Of a stretch of DNA of 64,000 nt, positions 26,410-34,863 are shown piece by piece. Both the position numbers and the translations under genes were made by a program. The stretch covers positions 310,001 through 374,000 of the forward strand of contig NZ_JARNTX010000004.1 of the NCBI RefSeq assembly GCF_029433095.1, read 5' to 3'. Each line of letters starts with the position of its first letter. Positions within the stretch are counted from its first letter, which is position 1. The DNA comes from Hymenobacter sp. YC55 (GTDB lineage: Bacteria; Bacteroidota; Bacteroidia; Cytophagales; Hymenobacteraceae). The notes beneath the pieces are model-generated. The model ran no database searches and had not been told where the DNA came from. It saw only the letters and a program-made list of their open reading frames with translations.

Positions 26410-27609
26410 TTAGTCGCCGTCTTCGGTGCTTGCATCGGCGCCTACAAAGGCTAGGCGCAGCGGCTCGCCGGGCACTACAAAAGTTTCTTGGTCGGCCAAG
26501 GTGCTTTTATCGAGCATGTGCACCTTGCCTTGCGGAGCATTGGTCACGTACACGTAGCCGCGGCTGGCAGCCAAATAGGGCGTAGCAGCTTTGGTATCGA
26601 GTAAGCCGTTGAGCGAGCGACTAGCTTTCTGAACTCCCGTCGCTGCATCATACACGGTCAGCGTGCCGGCGCCGTCGAGCAGCAGCAGATGCTCGCCTTC
26701 CTGGTCGAGAGCCACGCGTACAAAATCGGTGGCCGTACCTACCTGCGTAATGGTATTGGCCGTCAGGTCGATGCGGAAGACGCCGTAGCCAGCGCGCGAA
26801 CCGAGGAAGGTGCGGGCCTTCGGAGCGTAGTAGATGGTTGACAGCCAGTTAGACCCCGCATTGGCAGGGTACGGAATCAGGCGTTGCTCTCCGGTTTGCT
26901 TCACCACCAATAGGCCGCTAGAAGAGCCAAATACAGCCTGTTGCCCGTCGCCAGCGTCGCCGTGGATGCCTTGCGTTGCTACGCTCGGTGCGGCCACCAC
27001 GCTGCCTTGCGTGTTCACAATCTTCACTTGCTCGGGCAGCGAGCCGGCCACGGTGTTGTTTTTGTGCGTCACGGCATAGTTGCCGTTATCGAACAGAATC
27101 ATGGCTCCGTGATGCGCTGTGCCCGTGGCAATGGTATTTGGCGCTGGCACGGTGTGCAACTGGCCCTCTTCTATGTAGTTGATAGACGCGTTGCCATCAT
27201 TGAAAATGCTCACCTTGTTGTGCGAGGCATGCACGTGACTCGGCGTTGGCCCCGTCGATTTGGTAAGTCCCCATTTTGGCGTTCCCTTCACGTGCACATG
27301 GTCATCGTGCGCTTCAATGCCGGTGTCGAAAAACTCGACCATGCTATTGGTGGAGCTCACCACCGCTGCCCAGCGGCCCGTCGACGTGGCATATACCGCG
27401 CCACCCCCATGCGAGGCTTGGAAAGAGGTCTGCTCGTTTTTGGAGGGGTTCAGAAGGGTTACTGTATTGCTGGTTTTATCGGTGATGAGTAGCCGGGCAT
27501 AGCTGCTTTCCGCTTTAGGCTGGTCGGGTTGCTCGTCGTTTTTGTCGCAGGAAGTGAAGGCAACAGCGGCCAAAACGGCCACAAAAGGGTAGAGAAGTTT
27601 AGATTTCAT
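26410..27609 (-). CDS. AztD-like beta-propeller lipoprotein, putative zinc chaperone
   Basis: This is a 399-residue lipoprotein (TSC, Cys21) built of repeated beta-propeller blades. Its histidine-rich landmarks match the AztD periplasmic zinc metallochaperone pattern: HDDHVHV (101-107), PSHVHASH (123-130) followed by SIFNDGNASINY, TAHHGAMILFDNG (His166-167) and QGIHGDAGDGQQAVFG (His216). AztD proteins pass zinc to the solute-binding protein of an ABC importer; no such importer is seen here. The lipid anchor suggests it works at a membrane face, probably taking metal from the neighbouring TonB receptor. It is 25 bp below the ZnuD-like receptor gene. Confidence 0.78.
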   Translation of the reverse strand: MKSKLLYPFVAVLAAVAFTSCDKNDEQPDQPKAESSYARLLITDKTSNTVTLLNPSKNEQTSFQASHGGGAVYATSTGRWAAVVSSTNSMVEFFDTGIEAHDDHVHVKGTPKWGLTKSTGPTPSHVHASHNKVSIFNDGNASINYIEEGQLHTVPAPNTIATGTAHHGAMILFDNGNYAVTHKNNTVAGSLPEQVKIVNTQGSVVAAPSVATQGIHGDAGDGQQAVFGSSSGLLVVKQTGEQRLIPYPANAGSNWLSTIYYAPKARTFLGSRAGYGVFRIDLTANTITQVGTATDFVRVALDQEGEHLLLLDGAGTLTVYDAATGVQKASRSLNGLLDTKAATPYLAASRGYVYVTNAPQGKVHMLDKSTLADQETFVVPGEPLRLAFVGADASTEDGD

Positions 27610-27634
27610 GGAAGTGCTTGTCGAAAGGCGAAGC

Positions 27635-30025
27635 CTAGAATTTGAGACCGAGGCGCAGGGTTACATTGCGCCCCATTTCATCGGTGAAGTAGCGGTACCG
27701 GTTGAGGTAGTCGCGGTAGCGCTGGTTGAGCAGGTTGGAGCCTGCCACACTTATTTCCAGGGGTAAGTGGCCCCAATGCACGGTAGTGCCGGCTTCCAGT
27801 CCCAGCAAAGCATAGCCTGCTGGCGGCAGCTTGTAGTCTTGCTCGGCGTAGTTGTCGGGCACGCGGGTCTGGCGGGCCACGGCGTAGCCACCGAGCTGTA
27901 CATAGCGCTGGCTGAGGCGAGCCGCAGGGCGGTCAGCGAAATCGTAGCGCACCGAAGCCTCGGCCCGGTCGGCCGGCATGAAAATCTGCCACTGGTTTTG
28001 GCGCGTGTCGCGGGCTCGCACTAGAGAGCCTTTTGCGCCCAGCAGCCAGCGTGGCGCAAGCTGATAGGTGCCCGCCACGTCCACACCTCGGAACGTGGCA
28101 TTGGTTTGCTGGTACTGCCAGCTAATGAGCGTCCCCCGAATGGTAATAACCGGCGGCAGAATCGGGACTTGGTAGATGAAGTCCGTGATGCGCGTCTGGT
28201 ACACCGTTATTTCGCCGTTCAGGCGCGGGTTGTCGTGCCAGGTAGCCGTCAGCCCAACGTTGAGCGCCGTTTCCGGAGTTAACGCCCCATTGCCAGGCAC
28301 CAAGTCGTAGCCCAACTCGTATTGCGCATTGTGCACTCCGTCGCTGTACCGCTCGTTTGCGGCCGGCGCGCGGCGTGTTAGACCGGTGGCCAAGTTGAGT
28401 GTCAGGTGCGCCGAAGGGTCGAAGGTGGCGCCGAAAGAGGCAGCCGGCGTTGTGTACTGAAAGCGGCTACGCTCTACGAAGTAGGCACCGGTCGTGTCCC
28501 GGTCGCCGCGCTTCACTTGTAAGTCGCGCCGGTCCAAACGAAGCCCAGCTTCCAGCAGCCACTTATTGCGCTGCCACTTCTCTATCCAGAAAGCGCCAAC
28601 TGCGGTATTGGTGTAGAACGGGATGAACTGCCGGCTGCCATTGGCGTAGCGGTTGAACTGATAAGTGCCCGCCACGCCCACACTGCCCGTTAAGTTGTGC
28701 CAGCGCTTATGCTCCCATAGCAGTTCGGCGGTGCTGGTACGGTTGGTATAGCTGAGTTCGGGCTTGTTGCGCGCCGCCAAGTTGTCGTTGCGCGGCCGGT
28801 ACTTGTCGTACTCGTCCCGGAAGTCGGTTTGCTGTGCTACGGTAGCGGTTAGTCGGCCGGCTTGGCCGGTCTGCACGAAGCCCGTGAGCTTAGCTACATC
28901 GTGCCGCACCTGCTGGTAGGCCCGGCTAATATCGTAGCTGAAACCAGAGGTTTCCAGTGGCCGGTCGCGGGCTATGGCCAGTTGCAAATCGGTGGGGCTT
29001 CCGACGTGCGCGGCCGGTAAAATACCAATCTGGGTGTTATACTGGCTGTAGAAAGCTTCCACGCCGTAGTTGTCTTTTCGCCAACCAGCTGCCGCGGAAA
29101 AGTCGTATTCCTGGAAGCCCGAGTTTTTGAGGTAATACCCCGGTGCGCGCATAGTACCTGCCCGTTTGGCGGTGCCTTGTACGCGCCAGCTCAAAGCGGG
29201 CAACTGGCGCAGCTTGCCGTCCACCGTACCCGAAGCTGCGCCCAGGCCGTTGTTGCTCATGCCCACCAGATTCAGCTCACCCCCTAGGCCCACCGAATCG
29301 CGCAGGGGTTTGGGCTCCACTAATATCACGCCCCCAATAGCATCGGAGCCGTAGCGCACACTGGCCGCCCCTTTCACCACCGTCAGGCGCGAAGCAATGA
29401 ACGGGTCGATTTCCGGGCCGTGCTCCTGGCCCCATTGCTGCCCTTCCTGGCGCACCCCATTGTTAAGGATGGTCACGCGGTTGGAGTGCAGCCCATGAAT
29501 CATAGGCTTGAAGATGCTAGGGCCCGTTTGGATAGCTGTCACCCCCGAAATTTTCTGTAGTGCCTCGCCTAAGGCCTGCCCGCGGGTTTGCTGCAGGGCC
29601 TGGCCGCTGAGCGTGGCGGTAGGCTGCGTAGGAGTAGCTACCCGCTCGCCGCGCACCGTGGCACCGCGCAACGCTACGGCGTTGGAGTGCAGCTGAAAGT
29701 TGCGCACCACTGCCCGCTCCAAGCGCAGTTCCACCGTCTCGGATTGATAGCCCAAGAAAGAGACTTGCACATGGTAAAGCCCCACGCAAAGATGAAAATG
29801 GAAGTTGCCAGCCGCATCGGTCTGCGTAGCCTGCTGCGTTTCGAGTACCACCACGGTAGCCCCCGGCAGGTCCGCCCGCGACTCATGATCGGCCACGCGC
29901 CCGCTCAGCGACAGGGTACACTGCGCGGGAGTCTGGGCACGGCCTAGGGTAGCGACACTCAGCAAGAGTAGTAGCCAAAAAGTCCGCCGCCCCGCCCCCG
30001 GTGTACCCGGAAATCGGAAAGACAT
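27635..30025 (-). CDS. TonB-dependent receptor, ZnuD-like zinc importer
   Basis: This is a 796-residue outer-membrane receptor with a signal peptide ending ATLGRAQ. A carboxypeptidase-like domain (SLSGRVADHESRADLPGATV) precedes the plug: LQKISGVTAIQTGPSIFKP, GLHSNRVTILNNGVRQEGQQ, WGQEHGPEIDPFIASRLTVV and VRYGSDAIGGVIL. These are hallmarks of the ZnuD-related receptors. The barrel ends NVTLRLGLKF. It would bring zinc or a zinc complex across the outer membrane with TonB energy. It lies 152 bp below a small His-rich exported protein and 25 bp above the AztD-like gene, so the three probably act as one route. Confidence 0.88.
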   Translation of the reverse strand: MSFRFPGTPGAGRRTFWLLLLLSVATLGRAQTPAQCTLSLSGRVADHESRADLPGATVVVLETQQATQTDAAGNFHFHLCVGLYHVQVSFLGYQSETVELRLERAVVRNFQLHSNAVALRGATVRGERVATPTQPTATLSGQALQQTRGQALGEALQKISGVTAIQTGPSIFKPMIHGLHSNRVTILNNGVRQEGQQWGQEHGPEIDPFIASRLTVVKGAASVRYGSDAIGGVILVEPKPLRDSVGLGGELNLVGMSNNGLGAASGTVDGKLRQLPALSWRVQGTAKRAGTMRAPGYYLKNSGFQEYDFSAAAGWRKDNYGVEAFYSQYNTQIGILPAAHVGSPTDLQLAIARDRPLETSGFSYDISRAYQQVRHDVAKLTGFVQTGQAGRLTATVAQQTDFRDEYDKYRPRNDNLAARNKPELSYTNRTSTAELLWEHKRWHNLTGSVGVAGTYQFNRYANGSRQFIPFYTNTAVGAFWIEKWQRNKWLLEAGLRLDRRDLQVKRGDRDTTGAYFVERSRFQYTTPAASFGATFDPSAHLTLNLATGLTRRAPAANERYSDGVHNAQYELGYDLVPGNGALTPETALNVGLTATWHDNPRLNGEITVYQTRITDFIYQVPILPPVITIRGTLISWQYQQTNATFRGVDVAGTYQLAPRWLLGAKGSLVRARDTRQNQWQIFMPADRAEASVRYDFADRPAARLSQRYVQLGGYAVARQTRVPDNYAEQDYKLPPAGYALLGLEAGTTVHWGHLPLEISVAGSNLLNQRYRDYLNRYRYFTDEMGRNVTLRLGLKF

Positions 30026-30177
30026 AAAAAAGAAGGAGTGCCGGTGAACACTAAACCGGCCGCCGTATCCTCCAAGCCATGACGGGCAGGGGAGGGGGTA
30101 TTCCGCACAAAAACAGAATACAGGCTTGCACCCTTTCCTTGAAAAGGCACAGTGGCACTACAAGCGGCCCTACAGGT

Positions 30178-30519
30178 TTAGCCTCGGCACGGAGGGCCGC
30201 GCAGGTCGGCCGTGGCGTGCATAGCCGACAACCATACCGAAGCGCTGGGCTCGGAACTGGTTGAGGCATACACTGCGAAAAGCAGCGGTAATTCCAGCGG
30301 CGGAGCCGGCTGGAAAGGCACATGGTAAAAATGGTCGACGTCGCAGTGCTGGTGCTTGGCACTCAGAACGGTTTTGCCTTTCAGGTCACCTGGCGCTTGC
30401 GCTGGCTCTTCGGTGGTGTGCCGGTGAGCGTGCAAATTCAGAATCCAAGCCTCTGGCAGCAGCACCCGCGTAAAGCAGAGCAGCAATAACAAAGCCAGCC
30501 GGGACCGAAGAGTTTGCAT
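30178..30519 (-). CDS. Small His-rich exported protein, first gene of the metal island
   Basis: This is a 113-residue protein beginning MQTLRSRLALLLLLCF. The ATG at 30519 is chosen because a -7 promoter box sits 25 nt upstream; the longer frame begins at a TTG inside that leader. The mature part holds two histidine clusters, NLHAHRHT (28-35) and KHQHCDVDHFYH (55-66), and ends in ADLRGPP. Spacing of His, Cys and Asp suggests metal binding, probably zinc, in the periplasm. I do not recognise a named family. It heads the minus-strand unit running into the ZnuD-like receptor gene. Confidence 0.7.
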   Translation of the reverse strand: MQTLRSRLALLLLLCFTRVLLPEAWILNLHAHRHTTEEPAQAPGDLKGKTVLSAKHQHCDVDHFYHVPFQPAPPLELPLLFAVYASTSSEPSASVWLSAMHATADLRGPPCRG

Positions 30520-30543
30520 ATGCAACAATGTGTCGAATAGGGG

Positions 30544-30551
30544 CAAAGGTA
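30544..30551 (-). promoter_or_regulatory. Candidate -7 box for the metal island operon
   Basis: On the minus strand TACCTTTG matches TAnnTTTG and would start transcription near 30537, about 18 nt before the ATG at 30519. No good TTG lies 17-20 nt upstream, as is common for regulated promoters. No clear Zur/Fur palindrome is visible; TTATCATAA (30608-30616) is the only short symmetrical site nearby. Confidence 0.5.
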
Positions 30552-30698
30552 CACGGTAAATTCAAACTTGGTTCAGTGCCAATCAAAAACAGTAGATAAA
30601 ACTGACCTTATCATAATGAAAGCATAATTGCTAGGCAACGTGCTGGCAATAAGCACTGTCGATCTTTGCAGTGCAAATTTCCCCTTGCTAGTTCTGCC

Positions 30699-30797
30699 AT
30701 GAAAACATTTGCTGCTCGTCTGCTTCGTCACGTTGCTTCTGCCTTACGCCCTGCGTCCAAGCGTTCAACAAGTCTCACTGAAACGCTATTCGTATGA
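30699..30797 (+). CDS. Possible 32-residue basic peptide gene
   Basis: ATG at 30699 opens a 32-residue frame (KTFAARLLRHVASALRPASK) that is basic and could form an amphipathic helix. A near-match -7 box, GATCTTTG, lies about 30 nt upstream. Its stop overlaps the ATG of the next frame (ATGA), a sign of translational coupling. It may also be a chance frame. Confidence 0.3.
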   Translation: MKTFAARLLRHVASALRPASKRSTSLTETLFV

Positions 30798-30982
30798 GGA
30801 AGAAAGCTAAAGTAGATGCCTTCTTTTACAGGGCAGGCCGCTTCAACTATCGGCAGCCAGCCACCATCTTCCGAGTTGCCAAAGCCCAAACTAATGTTGA
30901 GCTGGATGCAGACACGCATCGCAATTCAACATCAGTATTACTGTTGAGCTTGAAGAATGTAAATTGTATGCAAGCAGCTTAA
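30794..30982 (+). CDS. Possible 62-residue small protein gene
   Basis: This frame starts inside the stop of the 32-residue frame and encodes RKKAKVDAFFYRAGRFNYRQ, then NVELDADTHRNSTSVLLLSL. It shows no signal peptide or motif. The coupled start is its only real support, so it could be spurious. Confidence 0.28.
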   Translation: MRKKAKVDAFFYRAGRFNYRQPATIFRVAKAQTNVELDADTHRNSTSVLLLSLKNVNCMQAA

Positions 30983-31113
30983 ATATTCAGCGTTCGGGAA
31001 GCTGCGTTCATCGTTGAAAAATTCAATAACACCGAAAAAGTTATATAAAAATCTGTAGTGACATTAATTTCGTAACAACTAGTAGCGGGCATGTAGGCAG
31101 CTATTAGCTGCTT

Positions 31114-31587
31114 ATGATCCGTATCCTCGATTCCCTTTGTATCCAATTCTATCCTAAGTTGCGTTTATTACGTTGGGCATGGCATGGCCCTATGTCATTA
31201 TCAAAATTTCAGCTGGCTTTCGGGGAGTTGATGATCTTCTCTTTGCAGCAAGGAGCCAACCGTTGGCTGATTGATTCAGCAAGTCTGCCTCCAATAGGCC
31301 CTGATGAGCAAGCATGGCTCAGTGATTTATGGTTGCCTTGCGCCGAGCACTTGGGTTTGCGTCACTTGGCGCTGGTTTTGCCGGGCGATGTTCATAATCA
31401 GTTGATAATTGAAAGTGTAATTAGTGATGGTCAGCGCTATGTGAAGGCCAACCTTCAATTCTTTTCCGATGCTCTTTCTGCTCTCGACTGGCTAACCGGT
31501 TCACCTACGTTGGTAGGCGATATGGAACTGGAATGGAGTGCTGCACAAACGGTATGGCAACAGTCAGGGTCGCATCTGATTTATTGA
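31114..31587 (+). CDS. Hypothetical protein, possible STAS/SpoIIAA-like fold
   Basis: This is a 157-residue soluble protein. RWLIDSASLPPIGPDEQAWL followed by EHLGLRHLALVLPGD gives the beta-alpha-beta pattern of STAS/SpoIIAA-like domains common in Cytophagales proteins of this length (SSxxxW...D...w....p....lg..y.a.v.p). Such proteins are often regulatory, but no known binding residue is visible. It is separated from htpG by about 230 bp. Function unknown. Confidence 0.62.
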   Translation: MIRILDSLCIQFYPKLRLLRWAWHGPMSLSKFQLAFGELMIFSLQQGANRWLIDSASLPPIGPDEQAWLSDLWLPCAEHLGLRHLALVLPGDVHNQLIIESVISDGQRYVKANLQFFSDALSALDWLTGSPTLVGDMELEWSAAQTVWQQSGSHLIY

Positions 31588-31816
31588 GATTACGGCCGTT
31601 AGCACCATATTTAGCTTGTAACGCGCACAAGACAGTAAGCCGGCACGAGCAATGTATTCAGTTATAGTTGGCGATGAGATAAGTATAGGGCGCTGCCATT
31701 TTGGCAATTGTAGCGGGGTGGAATAGGTTTTGAAACGAGCGGCCAACGAGTCAGCTCACATGTGGGGCTGGCATATCGTCCGGATTCTAGAGTATAAACC
31801 TTACAGCCAACGTGCC

Positions 31817-33661
31817 ATGCAAGAGAAAGGCAGTATCTCGATTCATACCGAGAATATTTTCCCCATCATCAAGAAGTTTCTTTACTCCGACCACGAAATC
31901 TTCCTTCGGGAATTGGTCAGTAATGCCGTAGATGCCACCCAAAAGCTGAAAAGCCTGGGTCAGCTAGGCGAGTTTAAGGGCGAGCTAGGTGAGCTGAAGG
32001 TGCGCGTAACCGTTGACAAAGAAGCGCGCAAAATCACGGTATCGGACCGCGGCCTGGGCATGACGGCCGAAGAGATTAAAAAGTATATCAACCAGATTGC
32101 TTTCTCTGGTGCCACCGAGTTTGTGGAGAAGTATAAGGAGAAAGATGCCGCTGCCAAAGACCAGATTATCGGGCAGTTTGGTCTTGGCTTCTACTCGGCT
32201 TTCATGGTAGCCAATGAAGTTGAAATTTGGTCGAAATCGTATAAGGAAGACACGCTAACGGCGCACTGGGTTTGTGACGGCAGCACTGAATTCACGCTCG
32301 ACGAACCAACTGGCGAGCACGCTAAGGCCGAGCGCGGCACCGACGTAGTACTGCACGTTGCCGAAGATTCCGACGAATTTCTGGAGGAAGCCCGCCTGCG
32401 TGGCATCTTAACCAAGTACTGCAAATTCCTGCCCATCGAAATCGAGTTTGAAGGCCAGGTAATCAACCAGACGGCCCCCATTTGGACCAAGCAGCCCGCC
32501 GAGCTTACCGACGAAGACTACACCAAGTTCTACCAGGAACTGTATCCCTTCTCCGAGGCGCCGCTGTTCTGGATTCACCTCAACGTCGATTACCCATTCA
32601 ACCTGACGGGTATCCTTTACTTCCCGAAGGTGAAAGACGAGTTGCAGTTCCAGCGCAACAAAATCCAGCTCTACTCGCGCCAGGTGTTCATTACCGACGA
32701 GGTGAAAGACGTGGTGCCCGAGTTCTTGATGCTGCTCCACGGTGTTATCGACTCGCCCGACATTCCGCTGAACGTGTCGCGCAGCTTCCTGCAAGCCGAT
32801 AGCAACGTTCGCAAAATCAACAGCTACATCACCAAAAAGGTGGCCGACAAGCTGGCCGAGCTGTACCGCAAAGACCGCACGGGCTTCGAAGAGAAGTGGT
32901 CGGACATTGGGCTGTTCGTGAAGTACGGCATGCTGTCGGACGAAAAGTTCTATGAGAAGGCTAAGGACTTTGCGCTAGTACAAAACGTGGCTGGCAAATA
33001 CTTCACGCTCTCCGAGTACCAGGAGTTTGTGCAAGCCAATCAGAAAGACAAGAACGACCAGACCGTCGTCCTCTATACTACCGACTCTGAGGCGCAGCAC
33101 GGCTTCGTGCAAGCTGCCCAAGATCGTGGCTACGATGTGCTGAAATTGGAAACGGTACTGGACCCGCACTTCATTGGTCAGCTAGAGCAGAAGCTCGAGA
33201 AAGTCTCGTTCAAGCGCGTTGACGCCGATACCATCGGTAAGCTTATCGAGAAAGACGAGCAGAACGAAAGTGTGCTCAGCGACGACGAGAAAACCAAGCT
33301 GCAGGAAGTATTCAAAACGGCCATCAGCAACGAGCAGATGCAGGTGCAGGTAGCGGCTCTCTCACCACAAGATGCGCCAGTTATCATCACGCTGCCCGAG
33401 TTTATGCGCCGCATGAAGGATATGCAGCGCACTGGCGGTGGCGGCGGTATGCAGATGTTTGGTAGTCTACCCGATAGCTACACCGTGAGCGTGAATGCCA
33501 ACCACCCGGTAGCACAACGTGTGCTAAAAGCAGAGGGAGAAGCAGGGCAGAAGTTGGCTCGTCAAGCTTTCGACTTAGCTTTGCTGGCGCAAAACATGCT
33601 GAAAGGCGAGGCGCTAACGGCCTTTGTGAAGCGTAGCGCCGACTTATTGGCCGTCGATTAG
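31817..33661 (+). CDS. htpG: Molecular chaperone HtpG (Hsp90)
   Basis: This is a 614-residue protein; the start at 31817 gives MQEKGSISIHTENIFPIIKK, the normal Bacteroidota N-terminus, and removes 29 residues of upstream frame. The GHKL ATPase domain carries FLRELVSNAVDAT, VSDRGLGMTAEEI and IGQFGLGFYSAFMV. The middle domain keeps FPKVKDELQFQRNKIQLYSRQVFI and IDSPDIPLNVSRSFLQ, whose Arg contacts ATP. The C-terminal dimerisation domain is present. It is a cytoplasmic ATP-dependent chaperone. A terminator follows the stop. Confidence 0.97.
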   Translation: MQEKGSISIHTENIFPIIKKFLYSDHEIFLRELVSNAVDATQKLKSLGQLGEFKGELGELKVRVTVDKEARKITVSDRGLGMTAEEIKKYINQIAFSGATEFVEKYKEKDAAAKDQIIGQFGLGFYSAFMVANEVEIWSKSYKEDTLTAHWVCDGSTEFTLDEPTGEHAKAERGTDVVLHVAEDSDEFLEEARLRGILTKYCKFLPIEIEFEGQVINQTAPIWTKQPAELTDEDYTKFYQELYPFSEAPLFWIHLNVDYPFNLTGILYFPKVKDELQFQRNKIQLYSRQVFITDEVKDVVPEFLMLLHGVIDSPDIPLNVSRSFLQADSNVRKINSYITKKVADKLAELYRKDRTGFEEKWSDIGLFVKYGMLSDEKFYEKAKDFALVQNVAGKYFTLSEYQEFVQANQKDKNDQTVVLYTTDSEAQHGFVQAAQDRGYDVLKLETVLDPHFIGQLEQKLEKVSFKRVDADTIGKLIEKDEQNESVLSDDEKTKLQEVFKTAISNEQMQVQVAALSPQDAPVIITLPEFMRRMKDMQRTGGGGGMQMFGSLPDSYTVSVNANHPVAQRVLKAEGEAGQKLARQAFDLALLAQNMLKGEALTAFVKRSADLLAVD

Positions 33662-33693
33662 TCTAAAAAAGTAGTAGAAGTTTAAGATAGTAT

Positions 33694-33725
33694 AAAACCC
33701 CGGCAGCTTTAGGTTGTCGGGGTTT
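33694..33725 (+). terminator. Intrinsic terminator after htpG
   Basis: Arms AAACCCCGGCA and TGTCGGGGTTT (one G-U) surround a short loop, 33 bp past the htpG stop, with T-rich DNA after. Confidence 0.8.
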
Positions 33726-33823
33726 GTTATTATTCGCTGTATACATTTGATGCTAGCGCCAAGCAAGTTGCAAGCAACTACTTGCTAAGAGCAAACAGCT
33801 TATAGCTGGGCACCAAATCCCTA

Positions 33824-33831
33824 TATCTTTG
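33824..33831 (+). promoter_or_regulatory. -7 box that argues for a later start of the YwqK-like gene
   Basis: TATCTTTG matches TAnnTTTG. Transcription from it would begin near 33837, so the ATG at 33838 would be leaderless and the ATG at 33868 becomes the better start. Confidence 0.5.
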
Positions 33832-33867
33832 CGTTTGATGCTGCGAAAACTGTTTGCACTTGCTCCA

Positions 33868-34833
33868 ATGCGCCTGTCCTATCTGTACCTTTCACTGTTG
33901 CTGTTGAGTTGTTTGGGGGCTTGCTCCCCCAAAACAGTATCATTCAACAGCCGAGCAGAGGCGCCCACAATAGCCCTTGCTGACACGCTTACCACCTCTG
34001 GCGATACCACCAAAGCTCCTTCTTTAGATCCAAAGAAGGTAGCAGCGCTTACCAAAGCGCAAGAGAAAGCAGCAAAAGACAAAGAAAGAGCTGAGCAGCG
34101 CAAAACCAAAAAGAAGAAAAACATCTTCCTCGGCGAGCGGATCAAGAAGGCATACACCAAATCAGGACCGAAGGGCAAGAACCAAGTGGTAGAGATTTTC
34201 TACTACCTCAAGACGTTCAAGCAACCCAGCGCCTTTTCCACTACGGTCTACTATTTCAACCCGCGCAAACGGAAAATTTTCCGGGCCAACTCGGAGCTGA
34301 ATGCCGCGACCGATAAAGTTTTGCACGGCCCTTACAAGAAGCTTCAAGGCGGCAAGGTGATTGAAACGGGCTTCTTCGCAGTCGGTACCAAGCACCTGCG
34401 TTGGGAGAGACTAACCCGTGACAATGTACTGGTTTCCAAATCTCACTTCGAAATGGGGTTCCCGCGTGATGCCAACGTCACGTACTACGACACCGAGCAT
34501 AAGCAGGTGCAGGAAGTAGTGCCCTATGTGAACGGTAAGCTGGAAGGCGACTATGTCCGCTTCAATCAGTATGGCAAGCGCGACTGGGACGGGGCTTTCG
34601 AGAATGGCAAGCGAGTAGGGGAGTGGACCAATTACTGGGGTTTCCGCAACACCAAAGACCGCCGCCGGTTCGTGTATCAATACGGCGAGTCGGGCTACGA
34701 CCCTGAAGTGACAGAGCCAGTTCTTATCAAAGAGTACAACCGCAACGGTGTGCTTGTGTACGAGAAAGACAAGTTCGACAATCGTGCGTCCGTGACGGAC
34801 CGGCCGGGCAATACCAACCGCCGCAACAACTAG
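33868..34833 (+). CDS. YwqK/MORN-repeat lipoprotein
   Basis: This protein of about 321 residues has a lipoprotein signal (LSLLLLSCLGAC). A Lys/Glu-rich helical stretch (AALTKAQEKAAKDKERAEQR) precedes a domain of YwqK/MORN-like strands: PYVNGKLEGDYVRFNQYGKR, WDGAFENGKRVGEWTNYW, LIKEYNRNGVLVYEKDKF. Such repeats occur in exported Bacteroidota proteins of unknown role, sometimes named antitoxin YwqK. An ATG at 33838 is in frame, but the promoter box at 33824 favours the ATG at 33868. No partner gene is adjacent on the same strand. Confidence 0.78.
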   Translation: MRLSYLYLSLLLLSCLGACSPKTVSFNSRAEAPTIALADTLTTSGDTTKAPSLDPKKVAALTKAQEKAAKDKERAEQRKTKKKKNIFLGERIKKAYTKSGPKGKNQVVEIFYYLKTFKQPSAFSTTVYYFNPRKRKIFRANSELNAATDKVLHGPYKKLQGGKVIETGFFAVGTKHLRWERLTRDNVLVSKSHFEMGFPRDANVTYYDTEHKQVQEVVPYVNGKLEGDYVRFNQYGKRDWDGAFENGKRVGEWTNYWGFRNTKDRRRFVYQYGESGYDPEVTEPVLIKEYNRNGVLVYEKDKFDNRASVTDRPGNTNRRNN

Positions 34834-34863
34834 AGAGCCAGCCAGCTGTTTTTGGTTGTCTTT

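Larger units (their letters stand above)
30552..31113. other. Intergenic region with two tiny overlapping frames
   Basis: About 560 bp separate the metal island from the next plus-strand gene. Two short plus-strand frames lie inside (30699-30797 and 30794-30982), joined by an ATGA overlap. From 30983 to 31113 the DNA is A+T rich and shows only a weak promoter-like TAATTTCG near 31062. Nothing else is seen. Confidence 0.5.

Noticed and set aside
30600..30640. Possible Zur/Fur box upstream of the metal island
   Set aside because: Only a 9-bp symmetric TTATCATAA and two direct ATTATG words are visible; this does not reach a recognisable Zur or Fur box.
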